Source: Ancylostoma caninum
Taxonomy: Eukaryota; Nematoda; Chromadorea; Rhabditida; Ancylostomatidae
Assembly (NCBI GenBank): GCA_037903475.1
Contig: JBAJFG010000536.1
Location: 310,001 to 374,000, forward strand
DNA length: 64,000 nucleotides
Direction of reading: 5' to 3'
In this document: positions 23,497 to 34,225 of the stretch, one piece after another
Numbering within the stretch: position 1 is the stretch's first letter
Layout of the letters: each line of letters begins with the position of its first letter
Notes under the pieces: model-generated
Databases searched by the model: none
What the model was told of the DNA's origin: nothing
The model's input: the letters and a program-made list of their open reading frames with translations, nothing else
Translations under genes and position numbers: made by a program

Positions 23497-25481
23497 ATGC
23501 TGTCTTTGTCTGCACGAACTCTTAGCCGATGTGCTAGGCTTACATCGTAAGTTCTTTATCAAGAACACGCTTTGTATATGTTCTGCTTACTAGGTGGTTT
23601 ATATTCCTTCAGAGTGAGGGCAAAGCACAGTCTTCCCGACCTTCCGTACGACTACAATGCTCTCGAGCCTGTGATCTGCAGCGAGATCATGCAGCTTCAT
23701 CATCAGAAACATCATGCAACATACGTTAATAACCTAAACATCTGCGAGGAGAAGATCCATGAGGCTTTATCCAAAGGTAAGTTGTCACTTCCTGTGTTGA
23801 TGTATACCGTCTGTGGATCTTGACAACGATGACTACAATCTTCAGGAAACATCAAAGAAGCTATTGCTCTGCAACCAGCGCTCAAGTTCAACGGTGGTGG
23901 TCACATCAACCATACCATTTTTTGGACCAATCTATCAAAGGATGGAGGAGAGCCAAGTGCTGAACTGATGGCTGCCATAAAGGTGTAGTTGTAGTCTTCT
24001 CCTTGTGGTTCAATCCATCCATGTTCGCTAAGTTGAAAGTTAGATTCTAGAGGCTTGTCAGCAGTCTGATAAGATTTTCCAAGCGAGGAAAAGCATAGGA
24101 ACTGTATTGGTTTTTCAGACACCACCATATACATTAAAAAAAACCTTGAGGAAGGTTTGCCCGAATCAAATAGACAAAGAATAAGCACATATCGAACAAA
24201 TAAGCACATGTCGAACATTGTGTGAACTCCCTCCGTAGACGCTCGTACCCATGACACTGAATTTCCCTATCCCCTCCATTGTTTCGATGGAAAGCTGTGC
24301 AAATCTTCCATAGATTTGACGTGGAGCTTCTGAGGAAGTCACACCACTTCTATCAATCTAACAAGAGTTCTCTCTTTCATTTTATCAGTGAACCATTTAT
24401 GGCAAAAAGAGCATAGCTACTGAAAGAGAGACTGCACTAAATAAAGATAACGAAGGTTGTAGACGACGAAATTGAATAGTCATTTGAATAGTCGCCGTCA
24501 AATCTGTTGATAAAAGATTTTGCTGGTTTTGGATCGATTAATGCTGCGAGACATACATATTCAACGCATTCAACTCCAAGATGCGCTCCATTCTATGCTT
24601 AATTTATGTCTCGCCACGTCGCGCGGTCGGTAACGTAAAGAGCCATTTGCCAACGCATTTGGCACTCATTGTAATTTTGTATGGGGATTGGAAGCGATCT
24701 GCACGTTGCATACTTAGAGTATATACTTCAGGGGAAAAACTGGAGGCGAGTTTTCCATGCTCATCGGAAGGATGAGGAGAAGTGGAAGGTTTCTGGAAAA
24801 GATCCGGTTTCCTTACTACCTCTACGTTGGTCACAATATGGATTGTTTTATTCCTCTTGTACATTCCCCGAGGAGTATAAGCGTTCTGAGGCGCCATTGT
24901 TTCAAAGCAGCGGCTCTGATACTTTTCGATTGTGGATGGCCAGTAGCGGCAACCATGGCAGAGACGCCACATCCATAATCGATATGTATCGGGATCGATG
25001 TTTGCGAAGCGGTGAAATCATAAATTTGAATAGCTTTTTAGGATTGCCCTGACGGCACTGGATGTTTTTACCCAAGGCTTGACATTGTTAAGCGACAACT
25101 GAAAACGTAAAGTTTCAGAGAGATTTTGGATCGTTGGAAAAAATGCAGGAGTCTTTGTCGACTGCCACAATTGCTGTGCAAGGATCTGGATGGGGATGGC
25201 TAGGGTTCTGCCCAAAAGCAAAGAAACTGAAGGTATTGTTATGCGATGCATCTTCTCTTTGATTGAACAATTCCACGATGATCTTCTAGGTTGCAACCTG
25301 TGCGAACCAAGATCCACTTGAACCTACTACCGGGTTGATCCCTCTGTTTGGAATTGATGTTTGGGAGCATGCATATTACCTTCAGTACAAAAACGTTCGG
25401 CCAGATTACGTCAAAGCTATCTGGAAGATTGCTAACTGGAAGAACGTCAGCGAGAGATTTGCAAAGGCGCAACAAAACTAG
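23497..25481 (+). CDS. sod-2: Mitochondrial manganese superoxide dismutase
   Basis: It converts superoxide to oxygen and hydrogen peroxide in the mitochondrial matrix. Five exons, 23497-23546, 23613-23776, 23846-23982, 25119-25232 and 25290-25481, join in phase to give 218 aa. Residues 1-20 ([20 protein letters not shown]) are Ser/Arg-rich without acids, a mitochondrial targeting peptide; the mature start [11 protein letters not shown] follows. Metal ligands are His46 (MQLHHQKHH), His94 ([11 protein letters not shown]), Asp178 and His182 ([13 protein letters not shown]); Tyr54 is the gateway tyrosine. Intron 3 is 1,136 bp, the others under 75 bp. The Val in ALEPVI is also found in nematode Mn-SODs. 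An ATTAAA signal lies 75 bp after the stop. Nematodes can have two Mn-SOD paralogues, so the exact symbol is provisional. Confidence 0.95.
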
Positions 25482-25555
25482 TTACGAGATACGGTGTCAC
25501 AATGTTTTTACATCTATACGTGTTGTGCAGTAGTGTAGTTTGTATAAACGTTTCT

Positions 25556-25561
25556 ATTAAA
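25556..25561 (+). promoter_or_regulatory. Poly(A) signal ATTAAA of the superoxide dismutase gene
   Basis: A variant hexamer 75 bp after the stop codon. A canonical AATAAA further on (around 25627) is an alternative. Confidence 0.5.
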
Positions 25562-26026
25562 ATATGTAGGTAGTACGATTACACATTCGTGAAAGATTCC
25601 TGGGAAGGCTGTGACAAACACAACCACAATAAACTGTATGTGGTTAACCTGCTGAAGTACGTGTCATAGGCATTCAGAAAAGAGTGAGTATTGGTGAATT
25701 CACGGTTTGAAGCTGAACTGTGTGGTTGTGCACATGAAGTAGCTTGATGTTGATTGAAAACGACCGCATCTTAGCCCGGAATCCTTCCGCCAATGCTCAC
25801 AGTCGGCTGAATAGATTGTAGCTGCACTGTCATCTTAATTTAGCGAATTTCTTCTTGATCACCGGAATCATGGTTCATTCTCTATTTCGTTTGGCAAGGC
25901 TCTAGAAAATCATTCAAGGATCACTAACATCTAACTCAAATCTTCCGTAAAAGCAAAAAAAATAGACTGCCAAAGAAGCTGGAGTTGGAGATACCCTGGT
26001 CCCTGTTGTACAGAATAGTGGAACTC
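25562..26026. other. Unassigned intergenic DNA
   Basis: Nothing recognised between the superoxide dismutase 3' end and the TTAA-flanked element. Confidence 0.35.
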
Positions 26027-26450
26027 TTAAAGGCAGTGTGTCACCTCGTTTTCGTGTCTGAGCTTTTACCAGATTCTGAATCTCCTCGACATGCTGAATC
26101 CAACGGTATACCTAAAATGTTATAAAAGGTCTTTAAATCCTAGTTTTAAACGTTTTTCGGAACGGGATTTGTAACAGTTTGTCGAGCCGAGTGGACGCGT
26201 GAAGCCGTTGATCTCACCCACCGGACACGTCTAGACGTGTTGGCCAACACTGCAGACGTGGCGGGCAGCCAGCACATTCACGGACCGCTCCGCCCATGTG
26301 GTCCGTGAACTGCACTTTCGGACCCTCCGAAACCGGGGTTTTCGTCACTTTTATGAGCTTTTAAGTACATCATTGGAATCAGCGTGACGAGCAGATCTAG
26401 AGTCTGTAGGTATTTTCAGCTCACGAAACGAGTTGACACACTGCCTTTAA
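26027..26450. mobile_element. TTAA-flanked MITE (family I), complete copy
   Basis: TTAA at 26027-26030 and 26447-26450 flank ends AGGCAGTGTGTCACCTCG and CGAGTTGACACACTGCCT, which extend to CTCGTTTTCGTG / CACGAAACGAG. A TTAA target duplication is the hallmark of piggyBac-type elements. No transposase is present. The copy at 19858-20440 carries an insertion where this copy is intact. Confidence 0.8.
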
Positions 26451-27484
26451 CATGCTGAAGTGCTATAGCAACCTTTGTAGGATGTTTATTGTTCGTCAGA
26501 CCAAGGTTACAATTATTACAAAAATTATGAGACCCGAAAACTTTTAAGACTTGAAAAACGTGCAAGACGGCTTCACGCTTGTACTTCCCACCATGGAAAA
26601 GGGTCAGCATACTCGTGATGCTCTGGATGACGTTGTGCGTGAATCTGATTTGTAAAATGTCTAATAGTTGTTTCCCGGATGCTTCTAACGAGATTATGAA
26701 TAAAAAACCTGATAGTATCTGACGAGATGGTCGAGACTGATATGGTGTATAGGCTTCTTCTCCCCAGTGTCTACGATATAATAAGTGGAGTCATGAACTG
26801 TTCGAGTACAGATGCGATAGTGCCTGAGGAATAATGAAATTTGTGAGCTTCATGCCGCATCTGTCACATCTCAGAAGTTTCAAATTCGATTAGACCGAAG
26901 TTGTGACCTATAGCTATTATATGGCCCACCTGTAGGATCCATTAGCGGTCTTATAGACGAGAAATAAAGGTAGCTCTGGTTCGAGATCGTCAAGCAGGGG
27001 ATGATGCACCATCTGCAATCTTTTCATGATTTTCTATATAAGCTACACCCTCAGGTCACCAAAGAAGAACGTGATGTTGGACGCGTTTCCTAAGAGTTTG
27101 CATGTAATCAAGATCCATAATGGAGACAAATGCGTGCGGTATCGATAGAGTGAAAAAAAAACGCAAAAAGGGGATTTGGATTTTTCCCCAGTAAGAAAGT
27201 AAGACATGTAAACAAAAAACATATTGCAATATTCTCCAGTCTCGAAGGCTCGTATCATCTTATTCCAGTATATTCATAGAGTTCTTACCCTCAAACAGTT
27301 TCTCTAGACACCGCACCCTTGCTCACATCAGAGTTCGATGTTACGGTTCTCCACCGTTTTCTCGAGAATCCTTTGGAAAGAAAAGCGATGGAAGCGGTGG
27401 AGATAAGAAGGCGAACACCGGAGATCAGTAGCAGAGATGAACAGCTCGAAGCATTGAAACTGATCTCGTAGAAGATCACTGTTC
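26451..27484. other. Unassigned intergenic DNA
   Basis: Nothing recognised. Confidence 0.35.
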
Positions 27485-27665
27485 TACCTTGAGCCGTCTC
27501 AGTTGCTCCCTAACGGCTGCTTGGTGAAGTGTTCTTGCTCTACATCTGCCAGTTGCTCTCCTGCCGCGTGTGCTAAGTATTGTATGTTATAGGCTTGAAG
27601 AAGGCCTTATAAAGCCAAAAGCTAGCTCAATAAAAGTTGTTACAATCCTGGAGTCTCAACTCTAT
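27485..27665 (+). repeat. Single diverged copy of repeat J
   Basis: It follows the right arm of the WDR75-intron hairpin: GTCTCAGTTGCT, AACGGCTGYTTGGTGA, TATTGTATGTTATAGGCTTGA and GGAGTCTCAAC blocks occur in the same order. No inverted partner is present here. Confidence 0.65.
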
Positions 27666-28316
27666 GAATATATTGGGATAAAAAACATATTAATCAAATA
27701 AGCCGATGGAAATTTTCAAACAACTACATTTAGAGTTCGGACACATTTCCGGCTTTTCTAAGTAAAGAGTGCCATGAGGGACGGACGCAGAGGCGGGTGT
27801 ATCATCGTGAGGGTCAATGGGGCATCACCGGAATACTGTGATTGGTGCATTGATTGAGTGCGCAAATAGCAACGGCGTGGTAACATCTCATTTTCCCTCA
27901 AGTTGATACACACCCGGGGAAGGAGGATGGAGAAGGATTGCTTTTCTCCAAAAATGAATCGCCAAACCTCTAGAGATCGTTTTATGAAATAGATGAGAAT
28001 TTCGTGTTGTCAATTCCTTGTCTTTGCTTATATTTTTTTATATACACTTGTTTTCGAGTAGTTAATGGAAAGTAAATACTCTAAATAATTTCACTTTTGA
28101 AAATAATGAAGCTGGCGAGACCACAGTTTTTTTTTCTCACAATTCTCTAGCTGTATCCACCTCTGCTTATTAGGTGGGTGATCCATGTGTGGAATAGTGC
28201 TAATCCAGTGAAATTACGGTTGTTTGTGAAAACGGAATCTGCTGCTGAAGGTGCAGAAGATGTCACGCTAAGGGGTGAGGTAGAGGTGGGGTGAAGGGGG
28301 ATAGGTCACAGTTATA
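27666..28316. other. Unassigned intergenic DNA
   Basis: Nothing recognised. Confidence 0.35.
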
Positions 28317-28526
28317 AGACAGTTTATACTAGACGCGTCTATGCGATGAAGCATAGGCTCAGTCGCAACCCAGACGCAGGAAAGACGCACGATTTTGCGG
28401 CCCGCAACATTTTCATTCATAGTGTACGTACGTGCCGCATTGACGTTACGGGAAAATCTCCGCAAATAGATGCGTACGTGTGACGCCCGACTGACACACA
28501 CATTTATTATAGATTACCCTTATTTC
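28317..28526 (+). mobile_element. D-family MITE, copy 1
   Basis: It carries the D-family signature: an AGTTTATACTAGACGCG-like left end, the GATGAAGCATAGGCTCAGTCGC and CAGACGCA blocks, GCCGCATTGACG, the TCTCCGCAAATAGATGCGTACG block and a right end resembling TATAGATTACCCTTAT. Both ends are eroded. D is the most frequent element family in the window. Confidence 0.75.
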
Positions 28527-28547
28527 CATATCAGTACCAACACTACA

Positions 28548-28853
28548 TATAGTGGAGTCGTTCTGACAATGCGTTCTCCGCGACAGCGGCTCCCTGGCAT
28601 TGGAGCACGCAGCGCGGTCGGTCAAAAAGTTGACCTATGATTGATCTGGTATCTTTGAATAGTTTTATCGCTTGTTTCCTCTTATATTGTTCTTCCTCAG
28701 CTCTAAAAACAAATGAAGAAGGGAACAGACGATAAAATTCGTCAAAGAGGCCGGATCCATCGTGGATCAACTGTTTGACCGACCGCACTGCGTGCCCCAA
28801 TGCCAGCAGGGCCGCTGCCGCGGACAACGCACTGCCAAAACGACTCCACTATA
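28548..28853. mobile_element. TA-flanked foldback MITE (TATAGTGGAGTCGTT family)
   Basis: The ends TATAGTGGAGTCGTT and AACGACTCCACTATA are inverted, and complementarity continues about 75 bp inward through the GCAGCGGC block and the TTGGTCGGTCAAA-like block. TA-bordered ends suggest a Tc1/mariner-type non-autonomous element. An open frame across it follows from the palindrome and is not a gene. Confidence 0.8.
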
Positions 28854-30496
28854 ACTATCTGTGCCTACTTTCTGCATTTGCTGTTAGTAGTAAATCCCTA
28901 GCTTCATTAAATTCTTAAATTTCAGTTCACATACCTCATGGTATAGTTTAAAGTCAGCTCTCTTTTTCACAGATTCCTCGGCTTTGGAGAAATTGCAGAT
29001 TCCCAAGTAGATGCCTCTATAAATTTCAGTTGAGAAGCAGGTAGTTGATTCTGGTTCACTAGAAGGTTGGTGTATCCTTACTTAGCAGCTCCTTCGTACG
29101 ATCCTCGATTCACTTCGGTGTCGCCCCTCTGGAAGTTCCTGAAAGCATGTGCATGAGTAATCGTTACCAAGTTTATTTTTTTCCACTGACAGCACTCCTC
29201 GTTGCATTGCGATTGAAGCAAATGACTGCTGGGCCATTCCATCGACTCTTGGCTCCCAAAGTCTACAGACAATTATTAGCCTTTTTCAAAAAATATCTGC
29301 CTTCCTCGTCTGTCTCTCCACATGATGCACACTTTCTCGAGTTCTCAATCTCCTTAATTTCTCTTCAATTATCTTCCCTGTTAAGCGGACCATATCACGA
29401 CGTCGCTCATTTATTTATTTATTAATACGTAGGAAAACCATCTGGGCAGAAATAAAATGTACCTAATGCATATAACACAGCACAGGTGAGCTATTTAGGG
29501 TAGAACAGCCTAGTGGCTTCTCCATTGTGCTCACATTTCAACGGGCCTCTTTGATCATCTTTCGCCCTGATTGTCTGCGCACCCACACATTTCCTCCCTC
29601 GTTCTCATTCTCGCATAAGCTTCTTCCTCGCTGCTGTAGTCTGCGTAGGCGAGTGACAAGGCGAGAAGTTCAGACCGATTAGCAAACGGTCTTACAGTAA
29701 TTTCCAAGCGTTATGGTCTCATACCACCCTCTGCAAAGTAAAAATCGGTACTAATATGTACGTGGACCGACATGCGATAGACCCTGATTACCTGGTTGAT
29801 TGCCTTCAATGTGGTTATATGTGGACCACAGTTTATCTTATGCCCGGAAATCACGGTAGGACCATTTGCTAACCTGTCTGAATTTTTGTTTTGTATGCGA
29901 GTGGGCACTCCACTCTAATTACTGTATATAGTGTCGTCTAGTCGCACAAATCACCGATCCTAATCTGAGTGTTGAAAAATCTGAAATGGTGTTCCGCCAC
30001 ACTGAATCAATTTCCTCTTCGGAAATTTCCCTTTGATTCACTAATTACTAGATGACGAATCCTTAGTAGGTCATAATAGTAGTGTCTACAATAGACGAGC
30101 AAAAAAAAAAGAACTCGCACGATAGAGCGAAAAACGTCATTTCCTTGTACAATAGTCAATGAGAACATCTGCTTAGAATCTCACTATTGCGTGAGGAGCG
30201 TTATGTACGTGTAAAGGGTCATCAGAATGCCGCTACTGTGAAAGAAGTACTTGGAAAAATCAGCACTAACGTGCAAGGAAAAGCCAGAAATGTGAGCCAT
30301 GGTTAACCACAGAGAAGCTATCCTAAGGTACAGCATTGATGGCTGCCACGACTGAATCGATGAGACCACCCGTTTTTAACACCGTCAGCTGGTAAGATCC
30401 AGACCCATAAAGGGTCACACAGCTCGTCCGTGGTCCGGAGCTGTTCACAGTTTGAGTTGCATTTTTTTGAGTTGCATTGTCTTTGTAGGCAGGCGT
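28854..30496. other. Unassigned intergenic DNA
   Basis: No splice-consistent exon chain and no repeat partner recognised. Confidence 0.35.
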
Positions 30497-30606
30497 CATT
30501 GGCGGACGCAGAAAGTAGGCGGAGTGGTGAGGGAGGTGGGAAAAAATGTGGGGTTGCCGCCGCTTTGGGTGCCCAGATGGGAAATAAAACTAATAAAAGT
30601 ATTAAC

Positions 30607-30884
30607 TACTCAGACAATTGTGCCGTCGAACAGCAGGTCGAACCCCCATCGCCCCGCCCACTTTTTGAACTGGGGGAACGTGTCTCGACGTTCTGCTATA
30701 GCAGAACGTGCTGCTCATACCCCCCAACGTGCTGCTGTCCGCCGGATTTTCCACACGTGCTGCTGTCCGCCGGGACCGTGATAACACGTGTATATGTGAT
30801 TAATCAACAACTTCATTTTCCCTCACCTTTACTTTCATCATTTAACTTCCTTGGAGCGGCGGTGAGTGTTCACGAGTTCTCATA
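30607..30884 (+). mobile_element. GC-rich element with TACTCAGACA end (family B), copy 1
   Basis: It starts TACTCAGACAATTGTGCC and is collinear with the reverse complement of 56905-57217: GTCGAACAGCAGGTCGAACC, the TTTTTGAACTGGGGGA block, several GTGCTGCTGTCCGCC units, ACACGTGTATATGTG and the GGAGCGGCGGTGAGTGTTC block. At its 3' side the D element has inserted after CTCATA; the family-B sequence resumes as ATAATAGGG near 32743. Confidence 0.75.
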
Positions 30885-30941
30885 AGGGTAATTTATACTG
30901 GATGCGTGCGACTGACGCGCGTGCACCTCTATGATAAAGAA

Positions 30942-31507
30942 AGTAGAGACTATTTCTACATATTTAATTCGGCTCCTTAGCAAATCCCAAGGCTGGCAGC
31001 GCTCATCGCTGGACCCATATACTCAGGAATGCTACGGTCTTTCGAACACTATGTTGGGGAAAAGTTTGGAATAGGTTTGCTGGTACAGTTGAGCAACTTT
31101 CCATCCCCTACCGGTGCTGTATTATTCTGTCAGTGTTCTATTCTTGTCTTTATCGCACTGTGGGCATTCCGACTTGGTGCCATGCGTTTGCATTTGCTAA
31201 TTTGTTCAAGGATTTTCAGCACAGATCCTAGATTTTAGTACGCTCACGTTCAGTCAGGTACTTAGTCGGAATGCCCACAACGCGATAAAGACAGGAATAG
31301 AACACTGGCAAAATAATGGAGCCGTGGCAGACGACGGAAAGTTGCTCAACTGTACCAGCAACTGGACCAACAACCTATTCCAAACTCTTCCTCAACACAG
31401 TGTTCGAAAGACCGCAGCGTTCCTGAGTAGATGGGTCCAGCGATGAGCGCTGCCAGCCTTGGCATTTGCCAAGGATACGAAATAAATATGTAGAAATAGT
31501 CTCTACT
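30942..31507. mobile_element. Mutator-like foldback element inside the D element
   Basis: The arms of about 250 bp are near-perfect inverted copies; the ends are AGTAGAGACTATTTCTACAT and ATGTAGAAATAGTCTCTACT. The flanks are TGATAAAGAA (30932-30941) and TGATGAAGAA (31508-31517), a 10-bp duplication with one mismatch. Very long inverted repeats with a 9-10 bp duplication are characteristic of Mutator-like elements. No transposase is present. Confidence 0.85.
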
Positions 31508-31555
31508 TGATGAAGAATAGGCCCAGTCGCATAGCAGTCGCATCGCGGTCGCAGC

Positions 31556-32581
31556 CAGGGTAAAGCACAGGTGCGATATTTCAAACCACCCCTACGTATT
31601 TAGAGGAGCAAAGCGAAAAAAGCAAAAGGGGGAGGGGGGTACGTTGTGTTTTTTCTTTATGATTGATCCTCGTCCTGCAACCGCTATACTATCTTACCTA
31701 CGCACTGACTCTGCAGAATGGCCGACGGCTTCTATTCAGGAAGTATCGTGAAGGGAACGGCGTTTACGACCTAACATATTATTCGAGCTGTGGATGAGAT
31801 GTTCCACACCTCTGCGATCCCTGCTGTTACATCAAAATTTTCCCATAACAGTAAATCGGTACAGCAACACAGAGTAATAGTAATAAGTTATAGACGCAGT
31901 AATTAGTAAAGTTAGTATGTATTGCTCGCCACAGGAGAGTAATCACGGTAAATTTCCTAAGTTTCACTCCATCTGTGCAAGTCGCGCACGTTAGAGAATT
32001 GCACCGAAGTTCGGCTGAAATCCCCTGTGGAGCTATTTCGCGCTCCTACGCGATTCCGCACTCTATTGCAAAAGATTACTACAGTTTCCACCACAGGGCA
32101 GGTGCGGAGAAGGTGCGTGTATCGCACCCTTATCGCACCTGCCCTGTGGTAGACTCTACAGTATTGAGGAGTGGTGGAGAGATGCGCATAAAGTATCCGG
32201 AGCGAAGAGGGAGCAGAGAGTGAAAACAGGAAAGTTTAGGTAAAAACTGTTGAAACATGTCTAATACTGTTCAAACATGTTCAGTTTTCTTGCAATCTGA
32301 TCTCTCCTTCTTTGTTTTATGTTCAGTATGTCCAACATGCTCAAACTTGTTATGCACTTTTCCTTAAAACTGGCAGGTTTGTCTATAATGTCTGGAATGT
32401 TACAAATTGAGAGAGGCCAAACACTGATAAAAATATAATGAAAGCTGTTTAATTGCTGATTACAATGCAAGACTGTGTACCACCAAGAATGGCGGAATCA
32501 TGGACGTGGTTTACGCCCATGTGAAAGCAAAAGGGGGTCACGTATTTGGGAGATCCGAATCGCACCCCGTGCTTTACCCTG
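31556..32581. mobile_element. Non-autonomous hAT element with perfect 8-bp duplication
   Basis: The ends are CAGGGTAAAGCACAGGTGCGA and CGCACCCCGTGCTTTACCCTG, with the CAGGG...CCCTG tips typical of hAT elements. The flanking GTCGCAGC at 31548-31555 and 32582-32589 is an exact 8-bp duplication, and removing the 1,026-bp element restores the D-family sequence GGTCGCAGCTCAGACG. No hAT transposase domain was found inside. Confidence 0.9.
32090..32150. repeat. Perfect 17-bp-stem hairpin inside the hAT element
   Basis: ACCACAGGGCAGGTGCG (32090-32106) is perfectly complementary to CGCACCTGCCCTGTGGT (32134-32150). The 27-nt loop holds a second stem, AAGGTGCG with CGCACCCTT. The core repeats the GTGCGA motif of the element's own ends. 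Confidence 0.85.
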
Positions 32582-32755
32582 GTCGCAGCTCAGACGCACG
32601 CGTTCACAGTCTGGCGGCGGCCGTGCGTTCTTTTCATTGAGGATGTACATGTCGTGTTGACCGGTCTTCATGGAAAATACCTTGCAAATGGATACGCGCG
32701 ACTGATGAGCGACTGACGCACGCAGCTAGTATAAATTACCTTATAATAGGGTAAT

Positions 32756-33570
32756 TACTCAGACAATTTCGGGGGCAAATCCCGTTCGGAACGAGCGGGG
32801 AGCGAGGGTCGAAGCGAGCGCTTGGGTGTTTTGTCCCGAGAAGTGGCCGCGTTCAGGCCGCTGTAGGGCCGCTGAAAACTGGACTTGCATTCCTATCCGC
32901 CTGAGTACTGTCCGCGTTCAGGCCGCTATGAAGTCGCAGATCGTCAGGCGCTACTGCCCCAAATCTAGTGCATACGGCAGCATTGTCACCAATTCCCATC
33001 AACTGGACGACGACTGCGCGACAACCCTGGCAGTTAGGTCATTGCTTGCGTACATTCTCGGACGGGAGAGCCCCGGACTCGACTTTTTCCTGAAGTAGCG
33101 GATCAATTCCAGCTTCGATGTTGTGGTTCTGTACGTCGGGGGTAGCATTGAGGGCACGTGGGGGGACGTCGGCCGGGGGCACGTGGGGGGACGTCGGTGG
33201 GGGCACGTGGGGGGACGTCTGTGGGGGCACGTGGGGGGACGTCAGTGGGGGCACATGGGGGGTCGTCAGTGGGGGCACGTGGGGGGTCGTCAGTGGGGGC
33301 ACGTGGGGGGTCGTCTGTGGGGGCACGTGGGGGGTCGTCACGTGGGGGCGTCACGTGGGGGGTCGTCAGTGGGGGCACGTGGGGGTCGTCAGTGGGGGCA
33401 CGTCGGGGGGTCGTCTGTGGGGGCACGTGGGGGGTCGTCAGTGGGGGCACGTGGGGGGTCGTCGGCCATATGTGGGGGGTAGGTGCCCCGCGATTGGGGG
33501 TCCACCCCCAGGTACAACTGGGGGTGGACCCCTTTTCTACCTGCAGTCGACCCCCACGAATGTCTGAGTA
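32756..33570. mobile_element. TACTCAGACA-ended element (family X) with internal minisatellite, copy 1
   Basis: The left end is TACTCAGACAATTTCGGGGG; the right end is CCCCCACGAATGTCTGAGTA, so the termini are imperfect inverted repeats of about 20 bp. TAAT lies directly outside the right end and just outside the left end. The body is GC-rich and contains a G-rich tandem array (33150-33475). Part of the family recurs in opposite orientation at 55896-56150. Confidence 0.7.
33150..33475 (+). repeat. 24-25-bp G-rich minisatellite with CACGTG core
   Basis: About 13 units of the form GGGGGCACGTGGGGGGTCGTC plus a 3-4 base spacer (AGTG, TGTG, CGG). Nearly every unit holds the palindrome CACGTG and runs of five or six G on one strand. 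Because the unit is close to a multiple of three and lacks stops, long open frames appear in several frames on both strands; these are not genes. Confidence 0.9.
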
Positions 33571-33740
33571 TAATAATGGATAATCAACAAAGTTATTTAA
33601 AAAAATAATAAAAACAAACAAATAAAAATAAACTAAAACAAGATTTTTATCTGTGTTGTAAGGTAATTTCAAAAGTTTGTCGAACCATTCTCGGAGGAGG
33701 AGGGGAGGACCCTGCTCCCATCTCCCCTAAGTCCGCCACT

Positions 33741-34225
33741 CGTAGGTGGTGATTCCTTGCACTGCTTTTACAGCTGTGATGTTCCGTCAATTCCCTTACT
33801 TCACCTAATTTCCTTTAGTGTTGTCTCAAGGGCGGGAAATGTTGATGTTCGCAAAAGGTGTGGACTGCAGCAAATGAGAGAATTCAAGTCCGAGACATCT
33901 AACACCAAGCTGTTACAATAATCCTAGTTTCTCATGATTTGCGCATCAAGTAAAAGGAACAAAACGCTCCCTCAAATGTTCCCGATTTTTGGATGGTATT
34001 CGAGTACAATCAATTCACCTTGACTCTGTGTGATCTTGAACCTCCTTCTCTTGCTCATGTCTGTACCCTCTTCTCTCCCTGAAATTACTAGATGCTCGAC
34101 TACGGTTTTGATGCGATTCTGAGAAGTAAAAACAACCTTGCTTCCACATGGCTATCCCCTGCGTTGTCGTTGAAGGCATGAGTCTAAACAAGTTCTATGG
34201 TTGAATTTTAAGTAAAAAAAAGGAA
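33741..34225. other. Unassigned DNA downstream of the minus-strand gene end
   Basis: Nothing recognised apart from the likely 3' untranslated region of the gene that stops at 34226. Confidence 0.35.

Larger units (their letters stand above)
30885..32743 (+). mobile_element. D-family MITE interrupted by two later insertions
   Basis: The D element is in three pieces, 30885-30941, 31508-31555 and 32590-32743. Joined in order they follow the D layout: AGGGTAATTTATACTGGATG, the CTCTATGAT block, GATGAAGAATAGGCCCAGTC, GTCGCAGCTCAGACGCACGC, TTCATGGAAAATACC, and the right end CTAGTATAAATTACC. The gaps are filled by a Mutator-like foldback (30942-31507) and a hAT-like element (31556-32581), each with its own target duplication. 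An ATA trinucleotide at both outer borders may be the D element's own duplication. Confidence 0.8.
30497..33740 (+). mobile_element. hAT-like MITE split by about 3 kb of nested insertions
   Basis: 30497-30606 matches the left half of the intact copy at 39986-40250 (GGCGGACGCAGAAAGT through AATAAAACTAATAAAA), and 33571-33740 matches its right half (AATAATGGATAATC through the CTAAGTCCGCCACT end). In the intact copy these halves are contiguous, so everything between 30607 and 33570 arrived later. The left tip has CATTGG for CAGTGG. No clear flanking duplication survives. Confidence 0.75.

Noticed and set aside
28543..28827. A 94-codon open frame
   Set aside because: It spans a TA-flanked foldback element; the frame is a by-product of the palindrome.
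33039..33672. Long overlapping open frames of 100-189 codons on both strands
   Set aside because: They exist because the 24-25-bp G-rich minisatellite lacks stop codons in most frames. Translations are simple repeats in every frame and lie inside a transposon.
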